Of a stretch of DNA of 64,000 nucleotides, positions 34,695-43,485 are shown one piece after another. Position numbers and translations under genes: made by a program. The stretch's first letter is position 1, and each line of letters starts with the position of its first letter. Under the pieces are notes generated by a model. The model was not told where the DNA came from. It ran no database searches and saw only the letters and a list, made by a program, of their open reading frames with translations. The stretch comes from Halarchaeum grantii (GTDB taxonomy: Archaea > Halobacteriota > Halobacteria > Halobacteriales > Halobacteriaceae): positions 372,001-436,000 of the forward strand of contig NZ_BMPF01000003.1 in NCBI RefSeq assembly GCF_014647455.2. The letters are read 5' to 3'.

Positions 34695-35423
34695 TTACCG
34701 CTCGACGGCGTGCTCGAGGGTGCCGATGCCCTCGATTTCGACTTCGACCTCGTCGCCGTCCTCGAGGCTGTTGACGCCGGCGGGGGTGCCGGTGATGATG
34801 ACGTCACCCTCCTCGAGGGTCATGTACTGGGTGATCTCCGCGACGAGTTCGGGGACGCTGAAGATGAACTCGGCGATGCTCGAGGACTGCCGGACCTCGC
34901 CGTTGACGCGGAGTTCGACGTGTGCGTCGTCGGGGACGTGCTCGGGGTCGGCGACGACGGGGCCGAGCGGGCAGGCGCCGTCGAAGGCCTTCCCGCGCAC
35001 CCAGTTCTGCTCGACGTACTGGTCGTCGCGGTTCGAGACGTCGTCCGCGACCGTGTAGCCCGCGACGACGTCCATCGCCTCCGACTCGGGGACGTTCCGA
35101 CACTGCTCGCCGATCACGATGCCGAGCTCGACCTCGTGCTCGATCGTCTCCTTCCCCTCGGGGGGCGTGATGGTGTCGCCGTGGCCCGCGACGGTATTCG
35201 GCGGCTTCAGGAAGAGCAGCGGTCGGTCCGGAACCTCCATGCCCTCCTCCTCCGCGTGGTTCGCGTAGTTCAGCCCCACGCAGATGATCTTGCTCGGGTC
35301 GCTCGGCGGCAGGACGTCGACCTCCGAGGGCTTGTACGTGCGCTCGCCGAACTCGATACCGTCGTCCGTCCAGTTACCGTTGCGGATCGCACCAGCAGGA
35401 TCACGGAATCTGACGTGTCGCAT
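34695..35423 (-). CDS. FAH-family hydrolase/isomerase
   Basis: The 242-residue protein is a compact FAH-domain enzyme. It shows KIICVGLNYANHAEE near residue 44, PLLFLKPPNTV near 67, the metal-binding EHEVELGIVIGE near 92 and GDVIITGTPAGV near 206. Relatives include 5-oxopent-3-ene-tricarboxylate decarboxylase, acylpyruvate hydrolase and 2,4-didehydro-3-deoxy-L-rhamnonate hydrolase. The last would fit the sugar-acid context, but this is inference. The ATG at 35423 (MRHVRFRDP) begins the usual FAH N-terminus and has CTTAGTACT 22-30 nt upstream. The in-frame ATG at 35435 is less likely. Confidence 0.86.
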   Translation of the reverse strand: MRHVRFRDPAGAIRNGNWTDDGIEFGERTYKPSEVDVLPPSDPSKIICVGLNYANHAEEEGMEVPDRPLLFLKPPNTVAGHGDTITPPEGKETIEHEVELGIVIGEQCRNVPESEAMDVVAGYTVADDVSNRDDQYVEQNWVRGKAFDGACPLGPVVADPEHVPDDAHVELRVNGEVRQSSSIAEFIFSVPELVAEITQYMTLEEGDVIITGTPAGVNSLEDGDEVEVEIEGIGTLEHAVER

Positions 35424-35647
35424 CGTCCAAGGCATCACCGAGAAAGTACTAAGCAATGTCGGTCCCAAGTGGTCCGGTCTTGACGGATTTAGGTCGAGTT
35501 CGTGAGCCAAGTCGTTTCCCGAAGGAGAACGCGGCCGGCCACAGATGGGCGGGCAGTGAACCGACCGGTATAGCCGGAGAGGACCAGCAATAGGAGGTGA
35601 GGATAGGTCGAGTGGTGGTCTCCAGACGTGACGACAGCAGGTGGCTG

Positions 35648-35667
35648 TTACACGCATATCTGTGTAA
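35648..35667 (-). promoter_or_regulatory. 20-bp palindromic operator copy, reverse orientation
   Basis: On the minus strand it reads TTACAC-AGATATGC-GTGTAA, with perfectly complementary outer hexamers. It is the cleanest of the four copies (see 25274, 30471, 43466). Confidence 0.6.
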
Positions 35668-35771
35668 ACGGTTCGACCTGGCGGAGCGGCCACCGTCATC
35701 GCGTAACCAATCGATAACGCCCGTTATCGGGTCTCGAAGGGTATCAGCCAAACGAGCAGCCAAGTGAGCGC

Positions 35772-35788
35772 GTTCTCAACAAGAGAAC
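35772..35788. promoter_or_regulatory. Palindrome GTTCTC-N5-GAGAAC
   Basis: GTTCTC-AACAA-GAGAAC has perfect 6-bp arms with a 5-bp centre. The same arms and spacing recur at 43199-43215, and with one mismatch at 6269-6285. This has the form of a dimer-binding operator. Confidence 0.55.
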
Positions 35789-36143
35789 TGACGGCGTGTC
35801 TCCCAGTGCGAGAATCGTACACAGACCGACCCAACGGCGTAGTGGAAACGGCGTTCAGGCCGCGTACGGGAGGCGGTCGTCGTTCGCCACGGGGGAATAG
35901 GACAGTGAAGCGGCCCACCGCCGCCTCGCGGCCGATAGTCATAACAGCCCGTTGAGGAACTTGGAACACGAAATCGAGGTTGCCTTCGGAACTCACCCTC
36001 ACGAGCGTCTTCTAGTTTGTTGCGGTCGAGTGTACGATCTCGGGGACCTCTGATTGGAGCGTGCCCGTGCTCTACGATGCACTCTCGTCGGGCGACCGGG
36101 CCCGCGTACGCATACGCCGCGATGCCCGTCTCCTCCATCTGAG

Positions 36144-36370
36144 GTCCGCGGCTGGATCGGCGTCGATACCCACATGCACGTCGCACAGGGGGAAATCTTC
36201 GCCCCTGTCCTCGACCACATCGAAGCGGGGGACGCCAAGGTCAGCGAGAAGACGACTGGCCCCGAGCAGCACGCGCCCTTCGGCGGGATCAGCAGTCCTT
36301 AGGCACATGTACCGAACAGGGCGACGCCGGTCTCGGCTACTCCATCACAACGAAGACGGTCTGCCGGAAC
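36144..36370 (+). pseudogene. Relic of an aldehyde dehydrogenase, C-terminal fragment
   Basis: Frame 1 reads VDTHMHVAQGEIFAPVL, then, after an apparent deletion of about 40 codons, IEAGDAKVSEKTTGPEQH and APFGG, ending at a stop (36300-36302). A shift of frame then gives TCTEQGDAGLGYSITTKTVC. These pieces line up in order with the intact enzyme encoded at 31958-33400 (IAQEEVFGPVV; EAGVVKVNDKTTGLELHVPFGG; TWREQGDAGIDFYTISKTVY). It is therefore the decayed end of a paralogue carried on the opposite strand. It ends about 120 nt before the lyase gene. Confidence 0.82.
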
Positions 36371-36457
36371 CGCCGAGCAGTCCTGCGGTCGGTGAACCGG
36401 TTACCTGTCTCCCGTACAGCGATTGCCGGGCACGTCCTGAACCGCTTTCGTCGACAG

Positions 36458-36465
36458 CTTTATAT
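36458..36465 (+). promoter_or_regulatory. TATA element of the lyase gene
   Basis: CTTTATAT is 25-32 nt before the ATG at 36490, consistent with a leaderless transcript. Confidence 0.65.
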
Positions 36466-36489
36466 CACATCTCCCTGTTTACGGTACCA

Positions 36490-37428
36490 ATGCCATCGGC
36501 CACCAAACAGGTCAAGCAACGGCTACGCGGCGTCGCAACTGGACTCCTCACTCCGTTTGACGAGGACCGGGAAATCGTCCACTGGAAGATCGAAGAGAAC
36601 GCGAAGTCGCTGTACGACAGCGGCATCCGGACGTTCTTGGCGGCTGCAAACATCAGCGAATACCACTCCCTGTCGCAGAGCGAGCGGATCGCTGTCACCA
36701 AGACGAGCGTCGATGCGCTCCCCTCCGACGCGTGCGTCCTCGCCGGCGTGGGCGGTAGTACGGACGACGCGATAGAACTGATCGACGCGTACGATCAGAT
36801 CGGGGTCGACGCGATGATGATCATGCCCCCCGACCACACCTATCTCCACGAACAGGGGCTACTCAACTACTATCGCGATCTCGGTGAAACATCGGAAGCA
36901 CCGCTCGTTCCATACGTCCGCGGGTTCGACCCGTCGGTTGACTACTTGGCCGAGCTGACCCGCCTCGAGAGCGTCGTCGGTATCAAATACGCCCTCGAGG
37001 ACCCAGTGAAGCTGGGCGCCGGCGTCGCAGCCGGTACCGATGACGTCGTCTGGGTGGACGGGCTCGCGGAGCCGTACGCGGTCAGTTTCTGGGCGGAGGG
37101 TGTCGAGGGGTTCTCCGCCGGCGTCAGCAACTTCCGTCCGGAAGTGGGCTTGGAGCTGTACGACGCCCTCGTCGCCGAGGATTGGGACCGAGCACGGAAG
37201 CTACGAGATGCGTGTCTCCCCTACCAGCAGTTCCGAGAACAGACCGGACAGAACAACACCATCGCCGGTGCGGTCAGTGTCCCGGCGGTCAAGAAGGGGC
37301 TCGAGCTCGCCGGCCTCCATGGCGGTGCCGTTCGCGATCCGATTCGGCCGCTCGACGACGAGAAGGAACAACGCGCGGAGGAGTTGTATCGGCAGTTAGA
37401 CGACGACATCAGCCGTCTCGTCAGGTAA
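36490..37428 (+). CDS. Dihydrodipicolinate-synthase-family lyase/dehydratase (keto-deoxy sugar-acid type)
   Basis: The 312-residue protein is a class I aldolase-type barrel of the DapA family: GVATGLLTPFDEDREI at the N-terminus, the catalytic Tyr in APLVPYVRGF near residue 140 and the Schiff-base Lys in VVGIKYALED near 162. Relatives outside lysine synthesis cleave or dehydrate 2-keto-3-deoxy sugar acids (KDG aldolase, 5-keto-4-deoxyglucarate dehydratase). The neighbouring TRAP transporter and mannonate dehydratase support that role. It is flanked by relics of two other metabolic genes, suggesting it survives from a larger cluster. Confidence 0.86.
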   Translation: MPSATKQVKQRLRGVATGLLTPFDEDREIVHWKIEENAKSLYDSGIRTFLAAANISEYHSLSQSERIAVTKTSVDALPSDACVLAGVGGSTDDAIELIDAYDQIGVDAMMIMPPDHTYLHEQGLLNYYRDLGETSEAPLVPYVRGFDPSVDYLAELTRLESVVGIKYALEDPVKLGAGVAAGTDDVVWVDGLAEPYAVSFWAEGVEGFSAGVSNFRPEVGLELYDALVAEDWDRARKLRDACLPYQQFREQTGQNNTIAGAVSVPAVKKGLELAGLHGGAVRDPIRPLDDEKEQRAEELYRQLDDDISRLVR

Positions 37429-38061
37429 CCGAACACCGTTAGTGTCGGAGTGGTCAGTAGCCCAGACGATGAGGTAGCGTAGGAGTCCGGGAAGCGGTCT
37501 ATTAGCCGCCATCGTCGCTGGCCACCGAGGCCTCGTGTTTTCTGAAACCGACCACCATTTGAAGGCTGTATAACCGGGACCGGTAATAGTCAGAGAGCAA
37601 GGCCCGACTGCAATCGTTCATATATGATTTCCGTATAGACACGTCTACGATATATCCTAACAAATGGGAGGAGGCCACAGGATAGCAGTGAGTACCTGCA
37701 CTGGACATTCGTGGGTCACGGTATCGACCTTCTCGTCGGGTGTCCGGGAACGCAGACACTCCCCTCCTTGATCAAATCGTCGCTGAACGTGAAGAGGTTC
37801 GGTACGTGATGGCGCGCGACGAGACAGCGTAGAGACAACATTGACACGATGAAGGCGACAGCGCCCCGACGGCGGCGCTAACGATTCCGGAGCTAGGCAA
37901 TACGGACGCGGTTCACGGCCTCAAGAACGCACTGGACGACTACGTCCGGATACCCCACGTCTCAAACTGGCTTAATCAGACAAGACTGGCCACCGTGGGC
38001 TGACGGAGATCCCATATTAAGAGTGAGAGACAGGACTGAAGAAGAAAAGAGCGGGGACCGG
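37429..38061. other. 633-nt region between lyase and TRAP genes
   Basis: Apart from the TPP-enzyme relic at 37717-37990, nothing coding is seen. The part before it is AT-richer than average (about 37540-37680) and contains no recognisable element. Confidence 0.5.
37717..37990 (+). pseudogene. Relic of a TPP enzyme (acetolactate-synthase-like), N-terminal fragment
   Basis: Three consecutive pieces in shifting frames match the protein encoded at 10968-12620. HGIDLLVGCPGTQTL (37717-37761) matches VELLVGLPGTQTL. LDQIVAEREEVRYVMARDETA, written without its first residue as DQIVAEREEVRYVMARDETA (37767-37829, then TAG), matches DRVVADRDEMTYVMARHETA. ALTIPELGNTDAVHGLKNAL (from 37875) matches TLTVPGPGDTNAMHGLQNAH. 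Each frameshift or stop is inside conserved sequence, so the gene is dead; only about 90 N-terminal residues remain. The catalytic Glu position is still recognisable. Confidence 0.85.
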
Positions 38062-39357
38062 TTATCCCGCGAGGTTATACGGGATCCACGTGGTGAGGTC
38101 GGGGAAGAACACGATCAGCAGGACGACGAGAAGGATGGGGATGTAATAGGGAATGACCGCCTTCATGACTTCTTTCAACGTCGCGTCGGTCACTTTCTCC
38201 AAGACGAACAGCACCGATCCGAGTGGCGGCGTGACGACTCCCAGCATCAGCGTGAGGATCATCACGATGCCGAAGTGAATCGGATCGATACCAACCTGCT
38301 GGATCACGGGCATGACGATTGGCGTCATGATCATGATCGTCGCGGTGATACTCATGAACGTCCCGAGGAGCAGGAACAGGCCGACGAACAGGAAGAGGAC
38401 GGCTGTCTGGTTCGTCGTGGTCGCGAGTACCGTCTCCGCCAAGAGGGTCGGGATACCGAGTTGCAGTGCCACGAGTCCGTACAGCATCGCGATGCCGATG
38501 ATGAACAGGATGGCGAACGTCTCAACCATCCCCCCCCTGAACTCCTTGACCATGGAGCCGGGGGTCAGGTCTCCGTTAACGAAGCCGAGAAGGAGCGTGT
38601 AGAGGACAGCGAGCGCCCCGGCCTCGGTCGGGGTGAACATCCCGGTCGTGATGCCGGCAATGATGAAGATGGGAATCGCGAGCGCCGGAAGCGCGCTGAC
38701 GAAGCTCCGGTAGCACTCACCGAAGTCGAAGCTGCCGGTCTTGCCCGGACCGTTCTTGAGGACGACCGCGTAGACAAACAGCGACAGGAACAGTGCGAGG
38801 AGAACACCCGGAATGATGCCGGCTAGGAAGAGCGAACCGATCGACTCCTGAGCCAGCACCGCAAAGAGGATGATCGGGACACTCGGGGGAATGATCGGGC
38901 CGATGATCGAGGAGGTCCCCGTGACGCCGATCGCCGTCGACTTGTCGTAGTCGTACTCGCGCATCGACGTATACTCAACGCGACCGAGGCCCGCCGCGTC
39001 CGCGACCGCGAGCCCAGACATTCCCGAGAATATCAGGCTGGCGAGGATGTTCACCTGGGCGATACCGCTTCTGAACTGACCGACGAGCGAATTGGCGAAC
39101 TCAAAGACGTTTTCGGTCATCCCCGTCCGGTTCATCAGCCGCCCCAGCATGAGGTAAAACGGTACCGCCAGCATAACGAAGCTGTTCAGGCCATGCAGGA
39201 GTTGATTGGAGATAATCCCCGGATTGAAGCTCGGCCCGATGGGGAGTAGCATCACGAAGACTGACGTCGCGCCGAGTGCGATTGCGATAGGGACGCCGAT
39301 CGCGTACAGGAGCAACAGAGTCCCAAGGAATGCCAACAGGATCGTGTCTACTGCCAT
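38062..39357 (-). CDS. TRAP transporter large permease (DctM type)
   Basis: The 431-residue protein has about 12-13 membrane helices and the DctM signatures: YAIGVPIAIALG near residue 19, AVPFYLMLGRLMNRTG near 64, TGTSSIIGPIIPPSVP near 143 and a matching second half (LGTFMSITATIMIMTPIVMP, GVVTPPLGSVLF). With the small permease and the binding protein it forms a sodium-driven importer of an organic or sugar acid. Its start overlaps the stop of the DctQ gene by 1 nt. Product of the uptake is probably metabolised by UxuA-like dehydratase and the DapA-family lyase. Confidence 0.93.
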   Translation of the reverse strand: MAVDTILLAFLGTLLLLYAIGVPIAIALGATSVFVMLLPIGPSFNPGIISNQLLHGLNSFVMLAVPFYLMLGRLMNRTGMTENVFEFANSLVGQFRSGIAQVNILASLIFSGMSGLAVADAAGLGRVEYTSMREYDYDKSTAIGVTGTSSIIGPIIPPSVPIILFAVLAQESIGSLFLAGIIPGVLLALFLSLFVYAVVLKNGPGKTGSFDFGECYRSFVSALPALAIPIFIIAGITTGMFTPTEAGALAVLYTLLLGFVNGDLTPGSMVKEFRGGMVETFAILFIIGIAMLYGLVALQLGIPTLLAETVLATTTNQTAVLFLFVGLFLLLGTFMSITATIMIMTPIVMPVIQQVGIDPIHFGIVMILTLMLGVVTPPLGSVLFVLEKVTDATLKEVMKAVIPYYIPILLVVLLIVFFPDLTTWIPYNLAG

Positions 39358-39896
39358 TACTCGGCTACCTCCGTGGTGATCTTATCTGTCCAAGTCGTGA
39401 CGCCGAGCGATTCGAACAGGTTCCAAACCTCGTAGACGAGTGTCACCGCCAGTCCGAGCGTAATGCCTGCGTAGACGTAGCTGGACTGGATTGGTAGGTC
39501 CAGCAGCCGGTCGCCCCAGTTTTCGATTCCGGCGAGGCCGGCGGCGTAGACGGCCACGGCGAGGAACGCAACCACGATCAGCTGCGTGACGGCGTCAATC
39601 GCCATCGCGGCTCGCGGGGACCGGGTCTCGATCGTGTCGCGCAGAATGTCCATCTTGATGTGCTCGTCGTTTCTCGAGGCGACGGCCGCGCCGAAGAACG
39701 TCCCGAAGATCAACGTGTATCGGGCGACGGGCGTAGTCCACCAAGCTCCACCTGCAATCGGGAGCTCGAACACGCGGACCACGACCTGGACAGTCGCCAG
39801 GAAGACGATTATCATGAAGAGGAACGTTGCCACGTTCAGGACGACCCGATCGAATACAGTGTCGTCTCGTAACTCGAGTGACTGGTCTATATCCAT
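39357..39896 (-). CDS. TRAP transporter small permease (DctQ type)
   Basis: The 179-residue protein has four membrane helices (beginning VLNVATFLFMIIVFLATVQVVVRV) and the family segment RNDEHIKMDIL near residue 81 between helices 2 and 3. It couples the binding protein to the large permease. The ATG at 39896 is preferred to a GTG 30 nt upstream because a TATA element (ATTATATGTG, 39923-39932) is about 27-36 nt before it. That element would also drive the downstream DctM gene. Confidence 0.9.
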   Translation of the reverse strand: MDIDQSLELRDDTVFDRVVLNVATFLFMIIVFLATVQVVVRVFELPIAGGAWWTTPVARYTLIFGTFFGAAVASRNDEHIKMDILRDTIETRSPRAAMAIDAVTQLIVVAFLAVAVYAAGLAGIENWGDRLLDLPIQSSYVYAGITLGLAVTLVYEVWNLFESLGVTTWTDKITTEVAE

Positions 39897-40093
39897 GGCA
39901 CTCGTACTCTTCCCATCTAATAACACATATAATTTACTGAAACCGGAAGTGCTGGCGTGGTATCTAATCTAGCCAGTACCCGACAACGAGAGGACCGCAA
40001 AAACGTCAGAGGCGATTATCTGGAGTTAGTTCTCGGTCTCGGCTGGTTCGCGTTCGCTGTTCAGTTACGGGGTTCTACGCAATCGTGGCCCTA

Positions 40094-41176
40094 TTACAGA
40101 TTTCGCCATTTGTCCCAAGTCCCGGCATAGGTCGTCTCGAACAGTTCCTCGACGGCAGGACGTCCGGCCTCGGCGAAGGCCTCCTGATCGACATCGTCGA
40201 CGATGGTCATTCCTTCTTCTTTGATCCTAGTCATCAGCTTTTCCTCCTGTTTCATTGCCTCTTCAGACGCCTCGGCAGTGGCCTCGTTGGCCGCCTGCGT
40301 GATCATGTCCTGGTAGGTCTCGTCGAGGCCTCGGAAGAAGTCGTCGTTGATGTACATACTCCCGCCGAGGACGAGATGACCGGTCAGGTTGTAGTAGTCC
40401 TGCACTTCCCAGAGCTTCAGCGACGAAATCTGTGCCGGCGGCCCCTCAGACGCTTCCACGACACCAGTTCGGAGTCCCGAGTACAGTTCGTTGAGTGCCA
40501 CCGGCGTCGGGCTCGCACCGATTTCCTCCCAGATCTGTATCCAAGCGTCCTCTTCGGGCAGGCGGAGGTCCATGTTCTCAACGTCACCGGGCTTCTTGAC
40601 CTCGTTGTTGGACGTGTAGTGTCGGACGCCGCGGTAGACGCGGGGCTCACCCATCACGCGGACGTTCCCGTCTTCGCGGATCTGATCGTACGCCGGTTGG
40701 TACTCGTCGCTCTGCATCACGGTGAGCAGCTGATCGAAGCTCTCCATGACAAACGGCTGGTTGACGAAGTAGTACTCGTTTGCCCAGCGCTGGTACGGAG
40801 CGGAGCCGCCGGTGTACATCTCGATGCTTCCACTAGAGAGGAGGTCGATGCTCTCGGGTTCGGACCCGTAGGAGCCACCGGGAGTGACCTTAACGGAGAT
40901 GGCGCCGTCCGACTCGGACTCGACCTTCTGCTTAAACTTCTCGCCGGCGTTGACCATCGGCGTTCCGGTCTCGTTGACGCTGGGAAGCGTGATGCTGACC
41001 TCACCACCGCCGCTACCACCGCCGTTACTACTGTTGCTGCCGGACCCGGTTCCGCCGCCATCCGACGAGCTACATCCGGCAAGTCCGACGACGCCGGCGG
41101 AGGAGAGGGCGGCGAGGACGCTGCGGCGATTGTACACTCTACTCGACTCTGGCTTACCGTCATCTCGGCGCGGCAT
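40094..41176 (-). CDS. TRAP transporter substrate-binding lipoprotein (DctP type)
   Basis: The 360-residue protein begins with a twin-arginine signal (NRRSVLAALSSAGVVGLAGC) whose lipobox Cys is near residue 35. A Ser/Gly-rich linker and a DctP domain follow. The domain has the conserved Arg-containing segment MDLRLPEEDAW and the ASPTPVALNELYSGLRTGVVEAS motif near residue 222, which binds the carboxylate. It is exported folded and lipid-anchored, and delivers an organic acid to DctQM. The gene is 197 nt upstream of dctQ, with its own promoter region shared with the divergent UxuA-like gene. Confidence 0.93.
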   Translation of the reverse strand: MPRRDDGKPESSRVYNRRSVLAALSSAGVVGLAGCSSSDGGGTGSGSNSSNGGGSGGGEVSITLPSVNETGTPMVNAGEKFKQKVESESDGAISVKVTPGGSYGSEPESIDLLSSGSIEMYTGGSAPYQRWANEYYFVNQPFVMESFDQLLTVMQSDEYQPAYDQIREDGNVRVMGEPRVYRGVRHYTSNNEVKKPGDVENMDLRLPEEDAWIQIWEEIGASPTPVALNELYSGLRTGVVEASEGPPAQISSLKLWEVQDYYNLTGHLVLGGSMYINDDFFRGLDETYQDMITQAANEATAEASEEAMKQEEKLMTRIKEEGMTIVDDVDQEAFAEAGRPAVEELFETTYAGTWDKWRNL

Positions 41177-41315
41177 ACCTCCTCAGTATCACCAAGAATT
41201 AATAACGTTTGTGGTGCCGAAGGTTGGGTCGCCCGGAGAAATAGAGACTAGCCGACACTTCAGGCTGGATTGGATACCGTCGAGTCGGGACGCAACTGCA
41301 CCTGACACCCACACA

Positions 41316-41323
41316 TATTTATA
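41316..41323 (+). promoter_or_regulatory. TATA element of the mannonate-dehydratase gene
   Basis: TATTTATA lies 23-30 nt before the ATG at 41346. The transcript is leaderless or nearly so. Confidence 0.7.
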
Positions 41324-41345
41324 GTTCGACGGAACACCTCACGGT

Positions 41346-42380
41346 ATGCCCGTGAGACAAGGTACTATTAGCGTCGGCGTACGGACGCGGAACCTCTCCA
41401 CGTCACGGTTGAACTTCATCCGGCAGCTGGGAGCAACCGATGTCTTCGTTGACCACGCCGATACCGACGAGGAACCGGACGAGTTCAATGACCGGACGGC
41501 GTCATACACCGTCGAGGTCGGTCGCGGCACGATCCCGTCGGCCGAAGAACTCACCGAGGCCCGCGAACACGTCGAGGAACATGACCTCACGCTCCGTGGC
41601 ATCCAGTCGCTCCCGTACTCACTGTACGGTGACATCATGCTCGGCCGCGAGGGCCGCGAGGAAGCGCTCGAACAGATCAAGACGCTCATTCGCAACCTCG
41701 GCGAGGCGGATATCCCGATCCTCGGATACCAGTGGAACCCCCGCGGCGTCGTCCCCATGCGCACGGAGCCGGTTGAGCTACGGGGGAACGCCACGGGGAC
41801 GGCCTTCGACCTCGACGAGATCGACAACCCCGACGAACCGGTCCTCGACCACGAGTACACCGAGGAGGAGTTCTGGGACAACTACCACGGTTTCCTCAAG
41901 GAGGTGCTGCCAGTTGCCGAGGAGGCGGGCGTTGACCTCGCACTCCACCCCGTTGATCCGCCGTCGATCGAGTCGATCGGCGGCATTCCGCGGCTGTTTC
42001 GGAACGTGGAGAACTTCGAGAAGGCGATGGACCTCGTTCCGAGCGACAACCACGGGCTCAAGCTCTGTCTCGGCTGCTTCTCCCAGATGGGCGAGGACGT
42101 CACGGAAGTCGTCCGCCGGTTCGGTGAGAGCGACGACATCGTCTTCATCCACTTCCGTGACGTCGTCGGCGCAGTCCCGCAGTTCCACGAGACGTTTGTC
42201 GACGAGGGGAACTTCGTGACGGCGGATGTCGTACGCACGCTGGAGGATGTCGGCTTCGACGGCGTCGTGATCCCGGACCACGTCCCCGAAATGGAGGGCG
42301 ACGACGACTGGCGACACCGCGCGCGCTCGTTCACCGTCGGCTACCTCAGAGGTGTCGTCGACACCGTCACCTCGGAATAA
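41346..42380 (+). CDS. UxuA-like D-mannonate dehydratase
   Basis: The 344-residue protein is a TIM barrel of the UxuA family. It shows ALHPVDPPSIESIGGIPRLF near residue 198, LCLGCFSQMG near 239, IVFIHFRDVVGAVPQFHETF near 259 with the metal-binding His, and the DEGNF motif just after. UxuA removes water from D-mannonate to give 2-keto-3-deoxygluconate in hexuronate breakdown. The divergent TRAP importer suggests that its substrate or a precursor (a uronate or aldonate) is imported. The DapA-family lyase could cleave the keto-deoxy product. Confidence 0.9.
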   Translation: MPVRQGTISVGVRTRNLSTSRLNFIRQLGATDVFVDHADTDEEPDEFNDRTASYTVEVGRGTIPSAEELTEAREHVEEHDLTLRGIQSLPYSLYGDIMLGREGREEALEQIKTLIRNLGEADIPILGYQWNPRGVVPMRTEPVELRGNATGTAFDLDEIDNPDEPVLDHEYTEEEFWDNYHGFLKEVLPVAEEAGVDLALHPVDPPSIESIGGIPRLFRNVENFEKAMDLVPSDNHGLKLCLGCFSQMGEDVTEVVRRFGESDDIVFIHFRDVVGAVPQFHETFVDEGNFVTADVVRTLEDVGFDGVVIPDHVPEMEGDDDWRHRARSFTVGYLRGVVDTVTSE

Positions 42381-42408
42381 AGAGTCGTCACGGTACCGTC
42401 GTTGACTT

Positions 42409-42852
42409 CTATTCGGTGTGGACCGTCACTGGGCCGTCGAAGTTGAGCAGAATCGATTGCGCCAGATCACCGAAGATCGCTTTCCCTGTGGGACTGCGTT
42501 TCTGGCTGACGACGTAGATGTGCGTGCAGTCGTTCTCCTCAGCGAACGAGATGATTCCATCCGGTAGTGATGCGATTTCACTGACCACATCGTACTCCAC
42601 GTCAACGTCGCGGAGCACCCGATCGGCGAGCTCCGTCGTTTCCTCTCGCATCCGGGATTCGAGATCATCGACTGACTCGATTTCGTCTACGCGACTATCA
42701 CTCGATCGCTGGAGAGTCGACCTGTAGTCGTTCTCGTCGACAGCCGCCAGGACTATCAGTTCTGCACCGATCCCGGCAGCGTGCCTTCCAGCGGTGCGCA
42801 GCATTTTCTCTCCGACATCGGTCTCGCGAGCTAGCACCAGCAGGCGATCCAT
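42409..42852 (-). CDS. Universal stress protein (UspA family)
   Basis: The 147-residue protein is a single UspA domain: MDRLLVLARETD at the N-terminus (first strand), a VYVVSQKRSPTGKAIFGDLA-like nucleotide loop near residue 120, and the final strand GPVTVHT. Usp proteins bind nucleotides and help during stress. The ATG at 42852 has a minus-strand ATTTTATAC element (42874-42882) about 27 nt upstream. Its short distance to the convergent UxuA-like gene may reflect linkage to TRAP genes, next to which Usp genes are often found. Confidence 0.88.
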   Translation of the reverse strand: MDRLLVLARETDVGEKMLRTAGRHAAGIGAELIVLAAVDENDYRSTLQRSSDSRVDEIESVDDLESRMREETTELADRVLRDVDVEYDVVSEIASLPDGIISFAEENDCTHIYVVSQKRSPTGKAIFGDLAQSILLNFDGPVTVHTE

Positions 42853-43198
42853 ACCTAAGAGTTCCGCCGTATCGTATAAAATAGTATCGCCTATCACGCC
42901 GGACCACTGACGAGCCCCTCTATTCCCGGTCGTTGAGGAGCGTTCTCTACTACCGAGCCGAGTCATCAAGCCCACTAGACCGTCTGTACCGCCATGTCAG
43001 ACATGTCATGGAAGGTGGCTTTCACTGCTCTCCCCGGGACCGAATACCGGGCGAAACACTCCGAAGATGTGTGTTCACGAGTGGGGAACAGTTTCCGGCC
43101 GACCACAACGATGACTGGAATTTCACAGCCGACCACCGACTCATCTATCCTCATATCTCACGCCGTTAGCGTGGGGGCAACGTCATCCCGATCGGTGC

Positions 43199-43215
43199 GT
43201 TCTCGGAGCGAGAAC
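43199..43215. promoter_or_regulatory. Palindrome GTTCTC-N5-GAGAAC, second perfect copy
   Basis: GTTCTC-GGAGC-GAGAAC has the same arms and spacing as the site at 35772-35788; only the 5-bp centre differs. Conservation of arms but not centre is what a dimeric regulator would leave. Confidence 0.55.
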
Positions 43216-43465
43216 AGAGAATGAGCGGTCGCCTCGCTACGAACAATCGGTAGGACTGGTACCTGCAGAACGACCGGTCAGTCCTGTACGGTCGCCTCTT
43301 GGATGATCGTCCACGGGGGCGGTGCCGTTGCGTTCGTCAACGGAATCGTCGAGCACACCGGGTCCATCGGAATCGGAGCCGACCTCAACTCGTTCATGTT
43401 CCCGAGAGTGTCTGCTGTTACTCGTTCTCTTCATGAGCACAGCGTCGTACACTGGGCGATAGGGA

Positions 43466-43485
43466 TTACATGGATACTCGTGTAA
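43466..43485 (+). promoter_or_regulatory. 20-bp palindromic operator copy, TTACAT-N8-GTGTAA
   Basis: TTACAT-GGATACTC-GTGTAA, followed by AC, matches the copy at 25274-25293 in arms, spacing and the GATA in the spacer. No intact gene starts directly downstream; the epimerase-type relic begins about 190 nt later. Confidence 0.55.

Larger units (their letters stand above)
35424..36143. other. Non-coding region with several palindromes, left margin of the decayed island
   Basis: No frame encodes a recognisable protein. It holds an imperfect palindrome within a CCAAG-TCGTTTCCC...GAGAAC-GCGGCCGG block (35508-35540; a similar block is at 43532-43563), the 20-bp palindrome at 35648-35667, a palindrome CGATAACG-CC-CGTTATCG (35712-35729) and GTTCTC-AACAA-GAGAAC (35772-35788). 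The region is upstream of the FAH gene (minus) and borders the aldehyde dehydrogenase relic. Confidence 0.55.

Noticed and set aside
36054-36302. 82-residue frame taken as an intact small gene
   Set aside because: Its second half is the C-terminal fragment of an aldehyde dehydrogenase that continues in another frame after the stop, so it is a relic.
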